Assembly: GCF_000429085.1 (NCBI RefSeq)
Contig: NZ_AUBE01000011.1
Coordinates: 133,905-197,904, forward strand
DNA length: 64,000 bases
Source of the DNA: Streptomyces flavidovirens DSM 40150
Lineage (GTDB): Bacteria > Actinomycetota > Actinomycetes > Streptomycetales > Streptomycetaceae
Reading direction: 5' to 3'
The stretch's first letter is position 1. Every line of letters starts with the position of its first letter. The notes beneath the pieces are model-generated. The model worked only from the letters and a program-made list of their open reading frames with translations, was not told the origin of the DNA and ran no database searches. Below, one piece after another: positions 15,677-25,027 of this stretch. Position numbers and translations under genes: made by a program.

Positions 15677-16879
15677 TTACTGGCCCGCGACCTTGATGAT
15701 CAGCGCGTCACCCTGACCGCCACCACCGCACAGCGCCGCAGCCCCGACACCCCCACCACGCCGCTTCAGCTCAAGCGCCAGGTGCAGCACAACCCGCGCG
15801 CCGGACATCCCGATGGGGTGCCCCAGGGCAATCGCACCACCGTTGACGTTCACCTTTTCCGGGGACACTCCGAGGTCCTTCATTGACTGCACGGCAACGG
15901 CCGCGAAAGCCTCGTTGATCTCGATGAGGTCAAGATCCTCAACCCCGATCCCTTCCTTCCCCAGCGCGTGCTCGATCGCGTTCGAGGGCTGGGACTGAAG
16001 CGAGTTGTCCGGTCCGGCCACGTTTCCGTGGGCGCCGATCTCGGCGATCCACTCCAGCCCGAGGGCCTCCGCCCTGGCCTTGCTCATGACCACCACGGCC
16101 GCCGCACCGTCCGAGATCTGCGAGGCGGTACCGGCCGTGATGGTGCCGTCCTTCGTGAACGCCGGCCGCAGCCTGCCCAGCGACTCCGCGGTCGTCTCGG
16201 GCCGGATCCCCTCGTCCTTCGAGAAGAGCACCGGCTCACCCTTGCGCTGCGGGATCTCGACGGGCGTGATCTCCGCCTCGAAGAGCCCGTTCTTCTGTGC
16301 GGCGGCGGCCCGCTGGTGCGACTGCGCGGCGAATTCGTCCTGCGGGCCGCGGGCGATCCCGAGCCGGGTGTTGTGCTTCTCGGTCGACTCTCCCATCGCG
16401 ATGCCCTCGAAGGAGTCGGTCAGCCCGTCGTGGGCCATCGAGTCGAGCATCTCGATCGCGCCGTACTTGAAGCCGTCACGGGACTTCGGCATGACGTGCG
16501 GCGCGTTGGTCATGGACTCCTGCCCGCCGGCCACCACCACGTCGAACTCACCGGCGCGGATGAGCTGGTCCGCCAGCGCGATCGCGTCGAGCCCCGACAG
16601 GCAGACCTTGTTGACGGTCAGCGCGGGCACATGCATCGGAATCCCGGCCTTCACGGCCGCCTGGCGGGCGGGGATCTGGCCCGCCCCGGCCTGAAGCACC
16701 TGCCCCATGATCACGTACTGGACCTGGTCTCCGCCGATCCCCGCCCGCTCCAGGGCCGCCTTGATGGCGAACCCGCCGAGGTCCGCACCGGAGAAGGACT
16801 TCAGCGAGCCGAGCAGCCGGCCCATGGGCGTACGGGCACCAGCGACGATGACGGACGTTGTGCGATTCGTTCCAGACAT
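15677..16879 (-). CDS. Acetyl-CoA acetyltransferase (thiolase)
   Basis: A 400-residue type II thiolase that condenses two acetyl-CoA to acetoacetyl-CoA or cleaves it. Catalytic residues are visible: Cys93 in NKVCLSGLDAI, His in GGAIALGHPIGMSGAR and the second Cys in ALCGGGGQGDA. The length is typical. It starts with ATG at 16879, with AAGGGG nine bases upstream. It lies upstream of meaB on the same strand, 70 bp apart, and diverges from the epimerase. With the 3-hydroxybutyryl-CoA dehydrogenase at 33.9 kb it can feed butyryl-CoA to IcmA and the ethylmalonyl-CoA pathway. Confidence 0.93.
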   Translation of the reverse strand: MSGTNRTTSVIVAGARTPMGRLLGSLKSFSGADLGGFAIKAALERAGIGGDQVQYVIMGQVLQAGAGQIPARQAAVKAGIPMHVPALTVNKVCLSGLDAIALADQLIRAGEFDVVVAGGQESMTNAPHVMPKSRDGFKYGAIEMLDSMAHDGLTDSFEGIAMGESTEKHNTRLGIARGPQDEFAAQSHQRAAAAQKNGLFEAEITPVEIPQRKGEPVLFSKDEGIRPETTAESLGRLRPAFTKDGTITAGTASQISDGAAAVVVMSKARAEALGLEWIAEIGAHGNVAGPDNSLQSQPSNAIEHALGKEGIGVEDLDLIEINEAFAAVAVQSMKDLGVSPEKVNVNGGAIALGHPIGMSGARVVLHLALELKRRGGGVGAAALCGGGGQGDALIIKVAGQ

Positions 16880-16920
16880 GAGGCACAGCCCCTTGGGATG
16901 AGGAGTGAACGACGGTTTAC

Positions 16921-16946
16921 CTCAATGTACTGAGCGGTACGGGCCC
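16921..16946. promoter_or_regulatory. Candidate promoter/operator between thiolase and epimerase
   Basis: The interrupted dyad GTAC-TGAGCG-GTAC (16927-16940) sits about 50 bp upstream of the thiolase start. AATGTA here reads TACATT on the minus strand, a fair -10. TetR-type repressors often use such sites before thiolase genes, but the match is weak. Confidence 0.3.
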
Positions 16947-17015
16947 GGTCACCGGGCAGCGAGTGTGATCGCGCGCACGTTGCGTAACCACCACCAATCG
17001 CGCTGCACTGGACCC

Positions 17016-17456
17016 ATGCTGACGCGAATCGACCACATCGGAATCGCCTGTTTCGACCTCGACAAGACCATCGAGTTCTACCGTTCGACCTATGGCTTCC
17101 AGGTGTACCACTCGGAGGTCAATGAGGAGCAGGGCGTACGTGAGGCCATGCTCAAGATCAACGAGACGTCCGACGGCGGCGCCACCTACCTCCAGCTACT
17201 GGAGCCCACCCGCGAGGACTCCGCAGTGGGAAAGTGGCTGGCCAAGAACGGTGAGGGGGTCCACCACATCGCCTTCGGCACCCCGGACGTGGACGCCGAC
17301 GCGGAGGCGATCCGCGGCAAGGGCGTACGGGTCCTCTACGACGAGCCGCGCATCGGTTCCATGGGCTCCCGCATCACCTTCCTGCACCCCAAGGACTGCC
17401 ACGGAGTACTGACAGAACTGGTCACTTCGGCCCCCGCCTCCACCACGGAGCACTGA
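17016..17456 (+). CDS. mce: Methylmalonyl-CoA epimerase
   Basis: A 146-residue vicinal-oxygen-chelate protein that interconverts (2R)- and (2S)-methylmalonyl-CoA. It has two VOC beta-alpha-beta-beta-beta modules; metal ligands are visible as His in IDHIGIA, His in GVHHIAFGTPD and Glu in HGVLTELV. The ATG at 17016 (MLTRIDHIGI) matches the family start; the open frame continues upstream without homology. No clear ribosome binding site is seen. It is divergent from the thiolase and followed by the cytoskeletal gene scy. Confidence 0.93.
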   Translation: MLTRIDHIGIACFDLDKTIEFYRSTYGFQVYHSEVNEEQGVREAMLKINETSDGGATYLQLLEPTREDSAVGKWLAKNGEGVHHIAFGTPDVDADAEAIRGKGVRVLYDEPRIGSMGSRITFLHPKDCHGVLTELVTSAPASTTEH

Positions 17457-17501
17457 CCGGAGCACTGTCCCGCTGATCCCACGCCGGTAGAGTGGGCGGT
17501 T

Positions 17502-17521
17502 CCGGTCCGGGGCCGGACCGG
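17502..17521. terminator. Hairpin after the epimerase gene
   Basis: CCGGTCC pairs with GGACCGG across a six-base loop, about 45 bp after the mce stop. It lacks a T-run, which is usual in Streptomyces. Confidence 0.5.
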
Positions 17522-17644
17522 GGCCTGTGACTCATGCCTCACTGTTGATCTGAGACCATTCCCCCCGGGGGCCGTCCGATGTCGGGCGGTGCTTGTTCTG
17601 AGAGTTCGGAAGAGTTGCGACCAGGGGACGGATGGGACCGCGCA

Positions 17645-20600
17645 GTGCGGGGCTACGAACGGCACGAGCCTGACGACCATCTCTCGCGGTTCGAAGCCGA
17701 GATGGAGCGGCTGAAGACCGAGCGGGAGAAGGCGGTTCAGCACGCCGAGGACCTCGGCTACCAGGTCGAGGTGTTGCGCGCCAAGCTCCATGAGGCGCGC
17801 CGCAATCTGGCGTCCCGTCCCGCCTATGACGCGGCGGACATCGGTGACCAGGCCGAGCAGTTGCTCCGTAACGCCCAGATCCAGGCCGAGCAGCTCCGTA
17901 CCGACGCCGAGCGTGAACTGCGCGACGCCCGGGCGCAGACGCAGCGGATCCTCCAGGAGCACGCCGAGCACCAGGCAAGGCTCCAGGCCGAGTTGCACAC
18001 GGAGGCGGTCACCCGCCGTCAGCGGCTCGACCAGGAGCTCTCGGAGCGCCGGCAGACCGTCGAGGCGCACGTCAACGAGAACGTGGCGTGGGCCGAGCAG
18101 CTCCGCGCCCGTACCGAGGCGCAGGCCCGCCGGCTCCTGGAGGAGTCCCGCGCCGAGGCCGAACAGGCGCTTGCCGCCGCCCGCGCGGAGGCCGAGCGCG
18201 TCGCCCGCGAGACCCGGCAGCGGCTCGGTTCCGAGGCGGAGAACGCCCGCGCCGAGGCCGAAGCGATTTTGCTGCGCGCCCGCAAGGACGCCGAGCGCCT
18301 GCTGAACGCCGCCTCGAACCAGGCGCAGGAGGCGACGACCCACGCCGAGCGGCTGCGTACGTCGACGACCGTCGAGTCCGACCAGGCGCGCCGGCAGGCC
18401 GCCGAGCTGAGCCGCGCCGCAGAGCAGCGGATGCAGGAGGCCGAGGCGGCGCTGCGCGAGGCGCGCGCCGAGGCCGAGAAGGTCCTCACCGAGGCGAAGG
18501 ACGCGGCGGCCAAGCAGCTCACGTCGGCCGAGTCCGTGAACGAGCAGCGCACCCGTACGGCCAAGTCCGAGATCGCCCGGCTGGTCGCCGAGGCCACGAA
18601 GGACGCCGAGGCGGTCAAGGCGGAGGCCGAGCAGGCGCGCGCCGATGCCCGCGCCGAGGCGGAGCGGCTGGTGGCCGAGGCCGCCGAGAAGGCCCGTACG
18701 GCCGCTGCCGAGGATTCCGCGGCCCAGCTCGCCAAGGCGGCCCGTACCGCCGAGGAGGTCCTCACGAAGGCGTCGGAAGACGCCAAGGAGACCACCCGCA
18801 AGGCGTCCGAGGAGGCCGAGCGGATCCGCCGCGAGGCCGAGGCGGAGATCGAGCGGCTGCGCAGCGAGGCGGCGGCCCAGGCCGACCAGCTCAAGGGCGC
18901 GGCGAAGGACGACACCAAGGAGTACCGGGCCAAGACGGTCGAGCTGCAGGAGGAGGCGCGCAGGCTGCGCGGCGAGGCCGAGCAGCTCCGGTCCGAAGCA
19001 GTCGCCGAGGGCGAGCGGATCCGCGGCGAGGCACGCCGGGAGGCGGTCCAGCAGATCGAGGAGGCGGCCAGGACCGCCGAGGAGCTGCTGACCAAGGCAC
19101 GCGGCGACGCCGACGAGTTGCGTACGTCCGCGTCCGCCGAGAGCGAGCGGGTGCGCGGCGAGGCGATCGAGCGCGCCACGACGCTGCGCAAGCAGGCCGA
19201 GGAGACCCTGGAGCGCACCCGCGCCGAGGCCGACCGGCTGCGCGCCGAGGCCGAGGAGCAGGCGGCGAGCACGACGGCCGACGCCGAGGAGGCCGCCCGC
19301 GCACTGCGCGAGGAGGCCGAGCGCGGCATCGCCGCCCGTCAGGCCGAAGCGGCCGGGGACCTGGCCCGGCTGCACACCGAGGCCGAGCAGCGTGTCACCG
19401 CCGCCGAGAAGGCGCTGGGCGAGGCCAGGACCGAGGCCCAGCGGCTGCGCCGGGAGGCCGGCGAGGAGATCGAGCGGCTGCGGACCGAAGCGGCCGAGCG
19501 GGTACGTACGCTCCAGGCGCAGGCCGAGACGGAGGCGGAGCGGCTGCGGACCGAGGCGGCTGCCGATGCCTCGCAGTCGCGCGCCGAGGGCGAGGCCGTC
19601 GCCGTACGGCTGCGCAGTGAGGCGTCGAACGAGGCCGAGCGGCTCAAGACGGAGGCGCAGGAGAGCGCCGACCGGATCCGCTCGGAGGCCGCCGCCGCCG
19701 CCGAGCGCGTCGGCGCCGAGGCCGCCGAGGAGCTGGCCGCCGCCCAGGAGGAGGCCGCGCGGCGCCGCCGGGAGGCCGAGGAGACGCTGGCCACCGCCCG
19801 CGAGGAGGCGGAGCGGGAGCGTACGCAGGCCCGCGAGCAGAGCGAGGAGCTGCTGGCCTCCGCCCGCAAGCGGGTCGAGGAGGCACAGACCGAGGCGCAG
19901 CGCCTGGTCCAGGAGGCGGACTACCGGGCGACGGAGCTGGTCGCGGCCGCCGAGCAGACGGCCCAGCAGGTACGGGACGCCGTCGCCGGGCTGCACGAGC
20001 AGGCCGAGGAGGAGATCGCCGGGCTGCGATCGGCCGCCGAGCACGTGGCGGAGCGGACGAAGAGCGAGGCGCAGGAGGAGGCGGACCGGCTCCGCGCCGA
20101 CGCGTACGAGGAGAGGGAGCGGGCCACCGAGGACGCGAACCTGCTGCGCCGCCAGGCGCAGGAGGAGACGGACGCCGCGAAGGCGCTCGCGGAGCGCACG
20201 GTCGGGGACGCGATCACGGAGGCGGAGCGGCTGCGTTCCGACTCCTCCGAGTACGCGCAGAGGCTTCGCACGGAGGCTTCCGACGCGCTGGCTTCGGCCG
20301 AGCAGGACGCGGCGCGTTCGCGCGCCGAGGCCCGCGAGGACGCCAACCGCATCCGTAACGAGGCGGCGGCGCAGGCGGACCGGCTGATCGGTGAGGCGAC
20401 GGGCGAGGCCGAGCGCATGGCGGCCGAGGCCGTGCAGTCGCTGACGGCCGCCGGGCAGGACGCGGCCCGGATGCGGGCCGAGGCCGAGCAGGTCAAAGCG
20501 GACGGCGAGGCCGAGGCCGAGCGGCTGCGTGCCGAGGCGCGCGAGGAGGGTGAGCGGCTTCTCGACGAGGCGCGCGAGGCCGCCGACAAGCGGCGCGGTG

Positions 20601-21952
20601 ACGCCGCCTCCCAGGCCGACAAGCTCGTCTCCGAGGCGGCCAGTGAGGCCGACAAGCTCGTCACCGACGCGAACCAGGAGTCGGAGCGGCTGCGCGCGCA
20701 GGCCGAGCGAGTGCTCGCCGAGGCGCGCGAGGAGTCCGACCGGATCCTCGACGCGGCGCGCAAGGCCGCCGGCAAGCGGCGGGGCGACGCCGCCTCCCAG
20801 GCCGACAAGCTCGTCTCCGAGGCGAGCAGCGAGGCCGACAAGCTGCGCGCGGAGGCCGAGCGGGTGCGCGGCGAGGCGGGCGAGGAGTCCGACCGGATCC
20901 TCGACGCGGCGCGCAAGGCGGCCGACAAGCTGCGCGGCGACGCGGCAGCGCAGGCCGACCGGATCGTCGCCGAGGCGAGCGGCGAAGCCGAACGGCTGCG
21001 CGCGGAGGCCGCCGAGATGGTGGGCTCGGCCCAGCAGGCGGCGGAGCGCATCAGGTCCGAGGCGCAGAAGGTCAAGACGGACGCCGAGGAGGCGGCCGAG
21101 CGGGTGCGCGGCGACGCGCGGGGTGAGGCGGACCGGCTGCTCGACGAGGCGCGTCAGGCGGCGTCCAAGCGCCGCTCGGACGCGGCGGAGCAGGCCGACC
21201 AGCTCATGGCGAAGGCGCAGGAGGAGGCGCTGCTCGCCGCGACGCGGGCGGAGGAGCAGGCCGACACGATGGTCGGCGCGGCCCGCAAGGAGGCCGAGCG
21301 GCTGGTCGCGGAGTCGACGGTCGAGGGCAACTCCCTGGTGGAGAAGGCCCGTACGGACGCCGACGAGCTGCTGGTCGGGGCGCGCAGGGACGCCACCGCC
21401 ATAAGGGCGCGGGCGGAGGAGCTGCGGGCCCGTACCGAGGCCGAGATCGAGGAACTGCACGAGCGGGCCCGCCGGGAGACGTCCGAGCAGATGCGGACGG
21501 CCGGCGAGCGCGTCGACAAGCTGGTGAAGGCCGCGACGGAGCAGCAGGCCGAGGCCGAGGCGAAGGCCAAGGCGATGATGGCCGAGGCGAATTCGGAGGC
21601 GGGCAAGGTCCGGCTCGCCGCGGTGAAGAAGGCCGAGGGGCTGCTCAAGGAGGCCGAGCGGAAGAAGGCCGAGCTGGTACGGGAGGCCGAGCGGGTGCAC
21701 GCCGAGGCCAAGGCGGAGGCCGCGCGCATGGTCGAGGAGGGCCAGCGGGAGCTCGATGTGCTCGTACGCCGCCGGGAGGACATCCAGGCCGAGATTTCCC
21801 GTGTCCAGGACGTGCTTGAGGCGTTGGAGTCCTTTGAGGCACCGACCGGGGGCGGCAAGGCGGCGTCGAACAGCGGCTCCGGCGGCGGCGGTGTCAAAGC
21901 CGGCGCGGCCGCAGGTTCCACTCGATCGGGTGGCAAGTCATCCGACGGTTAG
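17645..21952 (+). CDS. scy: Scy, giant coiled-coil polarity scaffold
   Basis: A 1435-residue protein that organises the tip-growth centre together with DivIVA and FilP. A short conserved head (VRGYERHEPDDHLSRFEAEMERLKTEREKAVQHAEDLGYQVEVLRAKL) carries a DivIVA-like helix. The rest is Ala/Glu/Arg-rich coiled coil with the hendecad-based 51-residue periodicity known for Scy and FilP; units such as AEAERLRxEA recur dozens of times. The last 35 residues are Gly/Ser-rich and disordered. I chose GTG at 17645 because homologues begin at this head. An ATG at 17579 would add 22 unrelated residues. It is longer than the roughly 1326 residues I recall for S. coelicolor. filP follows 122 bp downstream. 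Confidence 0.92.
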   Translation: MRGYERHEPDDHLSRFEAEMERLKTEREKAVQHAEDLGYQVEVLRAKLHEARRNLASRPAYDAADIGDQAEQLLRNAQIQAEQLRTDAERELRDARAQTQRILQEHAEHQARLQAELHTEAVTRRQRLDQELSERRQTVEAHVNENVAWAEQLRARTEAQARRLLEESRAEAEQALAAARAEAERVARETRQRLGSEAENARAEAEAILLRARKDAERLLNAASNQAQEATTHAERLRTSTTVESDQARRQAAELSRAAEQRMQEAEAALREARAEAEKVLTEAKDAAAKQLTSAESVNEQRTRTAKSEIARLVAEATKDAEAVKAEAEQARADARAEAERLVAEAAEKARTAAAEDSAAQLAKAARTAEEVLTKASEDAKETTRKASEEAERIRREAEAEIERLRSEAAAQADQLKGAAKDDTKEYRAKTVELQEEARRLRGEAEQLRSEAVAEGERIRGEARREAVQQIEEAARTAEELLTKARGDADELRTSASAESERVRGEAIERATTLRKQAEETLERTRAEADRLRAEAEEQAASTTADAEEAARALREEAERGIAARQAEAAGDLARLHTEAEQRVTAAEKALGEARTEAQRLRREAGEEIERLRTEAAERVRTLQAQAETEAERLRTEAAADASQSRAEGEAVAVRLRSEASNEAERLKTEAQESADRIRSEAAAAAERVGAEAAEELAAAQEEAARRRREAEETLATAREEAERERTQAREQSEELLASARKRVEEAQTEAQRLVQEADYRATELVAAAEQTAQQVRDAVAGLHEQAEEEIAGLRSAAEHVAERTKSEAQEEADRLRADAYEERERATEDANLLRRQAQEETDAAKALAERTVGDAITEAERLRSDSSEYAQRLRTEASDALASAEQDAARSRAEAREDANRIRNEAAAQADRLIGEATGEAERMAAEAVQSLTAAGQDAARMRAEAEQVKADGEAEAERLRAEAREEGERLLDEAREAADKRRGDAASQADKLVSEAASEADKLVTDANQESERLRAQAERVLAEAREESDRILDAARKAAGKRRGDAASQADKLVSEASSEADKLRAEAERVRGEAGEESDRILDAARKAADKLRGDAAAQADRIVAEASGEAERLRAEAAEMVGSAQQAAERIRSEAQKVKTDAEEAAERVRGDARGEADRLLDEARQAASKRRSDAAEQADQLMAKAQEEALLAATRAEEQADTMVGAARKEAERLVAESTVEGNSLVEKARTDADELLVGARRDATAIRARAEELRARTEAEIEELHERARRETSEQMRTAGERVDKLVKAATEQQAEAEAKAKAMMAEANSEAGKVRLAAVKKAEGLLKEAERKKAELVREAERVHAEAKAEAARMVEEGQRELDVLVRRREDIQAEISRVQDVLEALESFEAPTGGGKAASNSGSGGGGVKAGAAAGSTRSGGKSSDG

Positions 21953-22020
21953 CCACTCAAAAGGGGTGTCATTCTCCAGATCAAACGGGCATTGACTCGA
22001 TGACACGCCGCTTCGGCCCC

Positions 22021-22026
22021 TAGGAT
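22021..22026 (+). promoter_or_regulatory. Candidate -10 for filP
   Basis: TAGGAT lies about 50 bp before the filP start, with GATGAC 16 bp upstream as a weak -35. GTGTCAT (21966-21972) and ATGACAC (22000-22006) form an inverted repeat around the upstream region. This suggests filP has a promoter separate from scy. Confidence 0.35.
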
Positions 22027-22074
22027 TCCCCCTAACACCTCACCGGTCACATTCGACAGGAACCCAGGAACCCC

Positions 22075-23013
22075 ATGAGCGACACTTCCTCCCCCTTCGG
22101 CTTCGAGCTCGTGCGGCGTGGTTACGACCGCGGTCAGGTGGACGACCGCATTACCAAACTCGTCGCCGACCGTGACAGTGCTCTGGCCCGAATCACTGCT
22201 CTGGAAAAGCGCATCGAGGAACTCCACCTCGAGACGCAGAACGCCCAGGCCCAGGTGAGCGACGCGGAGCCGTCGTACGCCGGTCTCGGTGCGCGCGTCG
22301 AGAAGATCCTCCGCCTCGCCGAGGAGGAGGCGAAGGACCTGCGTGAGGAGGCCCGCCGCGCCGCCGAGCAGCACCGCGAGCTCGCCGAGTCCGCCGCGCA
22401 GCAGGTGCGCAACGACGCCGAGTCGTTCGCCGCCGAGCGCAAGGCGAAGGCCGAGGACGAGGGCGTTCGTATCGTCGAGAAGGCCAAGGGTGACGCCTCT
22501 ACGCTGCGCGGCGAGGCCCAGAAGGACGCGCAGCAGAAGCGCGAGGAGGCGGACGCCCTCTTCGAGGAGACCCGCGCCAAGGCCGCCCAGGCCGCCGCGG
22601 ACTTCGAGACGAACCTGGCCAAGCGCCGCGAGCAGTCCGAGCGCGACCTGGCTTCGCGTCAGGCCAAGGCCGAGAAGCGTCTGGCCGAGATCGAGCACCG
22701 CGCCGAGCAGCTTCGTCTGGAGGCCGAGAAGCTGCGTACGGACGCGGAGCGCCGTGCCCGTCAGACGGTGGAGACCGCGCAGCGCCAGGCCGAGGACATC
22801 GTGGCCGACGCCAACGCCAAGGCCGACCGGATCCGCAGCGAATCGGAGCGCGAGCTGGCGGCGCTCACCAACCGCCGCGACTCGATCAACGCGCAGCTCA
22901 CCAACGTCCGCGAGATGCTGGCCACGCTGACCGGTGCGGCCGTCGCCGCCGCCGGTGCCCCGGCCGACGACGAGCCGATCACCCGCGGCGTCCCGGCCCA
23001 GCAGACCCGCTGA
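22075..23013 (+). CDS. filP: FilP, intermediate filament-like protein
   Basis: A 312-residue coiled-coil protein that self-assembles into a network behind the hyphal tip and gives rigidity. The head FGFELVRRGYDRGQVDDRITKLVADRDSALARI resembles DivIVA/Wag31 N-termini. A continuous Ala/Glu/Arg coiled coil runs from about residue 75 to 270, with a disordered Pro-containing tail. AGGA five bases before the ATG serves as the binding site. FilP interacts with DivIVA, and its length matches S. coelicolor FilP (about 310). A strong terminator follows. Confidence 0.93.
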   Translation: MSDTSSPFGFELVRRGYDRGQVDDRITKLVADRDSALARITALEKRIEELHLETQNAQAQVSDAEPSYAGLGARVEKILRLAEEEAKDLREEARRAAEQHRELAESAAQQVRNDAESFAAERKAKAEDEGVRIVEKAKGDASTLRGEAQKDAQQKREEADALFEETRAKAAQAAADFETNLAKRREQSERDLASRQAKAEKRLAEIEHRAEQLRLEAEKLRTDAERRARQTVETAQRQAEDIVADANAKADRIRSESERELAALTNRRDSINAQLTNVREMLATLTGAAVAAAGAPADDEPITRGVPAQQTR

Positions 23014-23033
23014 CGGCTGTAAGTACCGCGAAA

Positions 23034-23065
23034 AAGCCCCCCGTCATTCCGGTGGCGGGGGGCTT
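23034..23065 (+). terminator. Rho-independent terminator of filP
   Basis: AAGCCCCCC pairs with GGGGGGCTT around an inner loop containing CGTCATTCCGGTGGCG, 20 bp after the filP stop. Confidence 0.85.
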
Positions 23066-23079
23066 CGTACGCCCTTAGC

Positions 23080-23184
23080 GTGGCCGACATGCTGTGCTTT
23101 CCCGGCGGACGACCCCCGGACCCCCAGCCGGAGGAACAGGTCGGCCACCTGACCGAGGCGCCTTCGCGAGGTGAGTTTCAGTGA
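23080..23184 (+). CDS. Small ORF coupled to ABC ATPase gene
   Basis: A 34-codon frame (GTG at 23080, or ATG at 23089) reading MADMLCFPGGRPPDPQPEEQ and ending EAPSRGEFQ. Its TGA stop overlaps the GTG start of the ATPase (GTGA), so translation could be coupled. It has high third-position G+C but is too short to judge by codon bias. It may be a leader peptide or a real micro-protein. The second ABC pair has a similar arrangement. Confidence 0.4.
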   Translation: MADMLCFPGGRPPDPQPEEQVGHLTEAPSRGEFQ

Positions 23185-24158
23185 TCGAACTGACGGGGCT
23201 GACGAAGCGTTACGGCGAGAAGGTGGCCGTCGACCATCTGACCTTCACCGTACGGCCGGGCATCGTGACCGGCTTCCTGGGCCCGAACGGGGCGGGCAAG
23301 TCGACGACGATGCGGATGGTGCTGGGCCTGGACAACCCGACGGCCGGTGACGTCCGCATCGACGGCAAGCACTACGCCGACCTCAGGGACCCGCTGAAGT
23401 ACATCGGCGCGCTCCTCGACGCGAAGGCGATGCACGGCGGCCGCAACGCGTACAACCACCTGCTGTGCCTGGCCCAGAGCAACGGCATCCCGCGCAGCCG
23501 GGTCTCGGAAGTCCTGGAGACGGTGGGCCTGACGTCGGTCGCGAAGAAGCGCGCGAAGGGCTTCTCGATGGGCATGGGCCAGCGCCTCGGCATCGCGGGC
23601 GCTCTCCTTGGCGACCCCGAGATCCTCATGTTCGACGAGCCGGTGAACGGCCTCGACCCCGAGGGCATCCACTGGATCCGCAACCTGATGAAGGCGCTGG
23701 CCTCCCAGGGCCGTACGGTCTTCGTCTCGTCCCACCTGATGAGCGAAATGGCGCTCACCGCCGACCACTTGGTCGTCATCGGCCAGGGCAGGCTGCTCGC
23801 CGACACATCGATGGCCGGCTTCATCCGGGAGAACTCGCGCAGTTACGTACGCCTGCGCTCCCCGGAGCAGGAGCGGCTGCGCGATGTCATGCACGAGGCC
23901 GGGATCACGGCGGTCAGCGCAGCGAACGGGTCGCTGGAAGTGGACGGCGTGACCTCGGAGCAGCTCGGTGAGCTCGCCGCCAGGCATCAGCTCGTACTCC
24001 ATGAGCTGAGCCCTCAGCAGGCCTCACTGGAGGAGGCCTTCATGCGGCTGACCGCCGAGTCCGTCGAGTACCACGCTCACTCCGACGGCGACAGGCCCGA
24101 ACCGCCGGGGGCGGGCTGGGGCGCCGGCGTGCAGCAGCCGAAGAGGAAAGGGGTCTGA
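23181..24158 (+). CDS. ABC transporter ATP-binding protein (ABC-2 type)
   Basis: A 325-residue ATPase of the drug/antibiotic export class. Walker A is GPNGAGKS (about 38-45), the signature is SMGMGQRLGIAGALL, Walker B is LMFDEPVNGLDPEG, and the switch His is in SSHLMSE. The signature reads SMGMGQR, not LSGGQ, as is common in this CcmA/DRA-like group. After about residue 215 comes a DUF4162-like regulatory domain. The GTG start has GAGGTGA six bases upstream. The permease begins four bases after its stop. The substrate is unknown. Confidence 0.93.
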   Translation: MIELTGLTKRYGEKVAVDHLTFTVRPGIVTGFLGPNGAGKSTTMRMVLGLDNPTAGDVRIDGKHYADLRDPLKYIGALLDAKAMHGGRNAYNHLLCLAQSNGIPRSRVSEVLETVGLTSVAKKRAKGFSMGMGQRLGIAGALLGDPEILMFDEPVNGLDPEGIHWIRNLMKALASQGRTVFVSSHLMSEMALTADHLVVIGQGRLLADTSMAGFIRENSRSYVRLRSPEQERLRDVMHEAGITAVSAANGSLEVDGVTSEQLGELAARHQLVLHELSPQQASLEEAFMRLTAESVEYHAHSDGDRPEPPGAGWGAGVQQPKRKGV

Positions 24159-24161
24159 GCC

Positions 24162-24932
24162 ATGGCGGCCACACAGGTACTGAAGTCGGAATGGACCAAG
24201 ATCAAATCGGTTCAGTCCACGATTTGGACACTCAGCCTTGCCGCAATCGTCACAATCGGCCTCGGTGTACTGATCAGTATTCTTTCGAAGAACGAATTCC
24301 AGAAGATGAGCGCACAGGACAAGCTCGCCTTCGACCCGACCTTTGTGAGTTTCGCGGGGATGAGCCTCGGCCAGCTCGCGATGATCGTTTTTGGTGTGCT
24401 CGTCGTGTCGAACGAATACAGCACCGGCATGATCCGCATGTCGCTCGCCGCCGTCCCGCAGCGCGGCACCTTCCTCTTCAGCAAGATCACCATCGCCTCG
24501 GCGCTGGCACTGGCCGTGGGTATGGTGACGAGTTTCGCCTCCTTCTTCCTCGGCCAGGCGATGCTCGGCGACCTGAGGGCGGACATCGGCGACCCGGGTG
24601 TGCTGCGCGCGGTGGTCGGCGGCGGCCTCTACATGACCCTGATCGCGCTGTTCTCGATGGGCGTGGCATCGATGCTGCGCAGTCAGGTGCTCGCTCTCGG
24701 CGTTCTGATGCCGTTCTTCTTCCTGCTCGCGCCGATCCTGGGCAACGTCTCCGCGACCAAGAAGGTCGGCCAGTACCTCCCCGACCAGGCCGGCAGCAAG
24801 ATCATGCAGGTGGTCGCCCCGGCTGGCGACGACGCGCCGTACGGCCCGTGGGGCGGGCTGCTGATCATGGCCCTGTGGGTGGCCGCGGCCGTGGCGGGCG
24901 GATATGTCCTGCTGCGGAAGCGGGACGCGTAG
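24162..24932 (+). CDS. ABC-2 type permease
   Basis: A 256-residue permease with six predicted membrane helices. It has the N-terminal LKSEWTKIKSVQSTIWTL amphipathic motif typical of ABC-2 permeases and the cytosolic segment VVSNEYSTGMIRMSLAAVPQRG. It forms a complex with the ATPase encoded just upstream. It is about 30% identical by eye to the second permease at 26319, especially in SEWTKI, EY.TGMIR and L..RDA/V. Confidence 0.9.
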   Translation: MAATQVLKSEWTKIKSVQSTIWTLSLAAIVTIGLGVLISILSKNEFQKMSAQDKLAFDPTFVSFAGMSLGQLAMIVFGVLVVSNEYSTGMIRMSLAAVPQRGTFLFSKITIASALALAVGMVTSFASFFLGQAMLGDLRADIGDPGVLRAVVGGGLYMTLIALFSMGVASMLRSQVLALGVLMPFFFLLAPILGNVSATKKVGQYLPDQAGSKIMQVVAPAGDDAPYGPWGGLLIMALWVAAAVAGGYVLLRKRDA

Positions 24933-25027
24933 GCCGGTCGGCGCCGGACAGCTCGCCCGCGTACCGGCTTAGCAGGAACCGTCAGCCGCTGGTTATCCTC
25001 CTAACCCTTACGGGGGCGCGTTCGGCC

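Noticed and set aside
17336..21700. 1454-codon antisense frame across scy
   Set aside because: It is the Leu/Gly/Arg-rich mirror of the repetitive coiled-coil gene with no start signal or family; Scy on the plus strand is established.
17645..21952. Tandem DNA repeats in scy as a mobile or satellite element
   Set aside because: The repetition follows the known hendecad protein periodicity and codons vary, so it is protein-level repetition.
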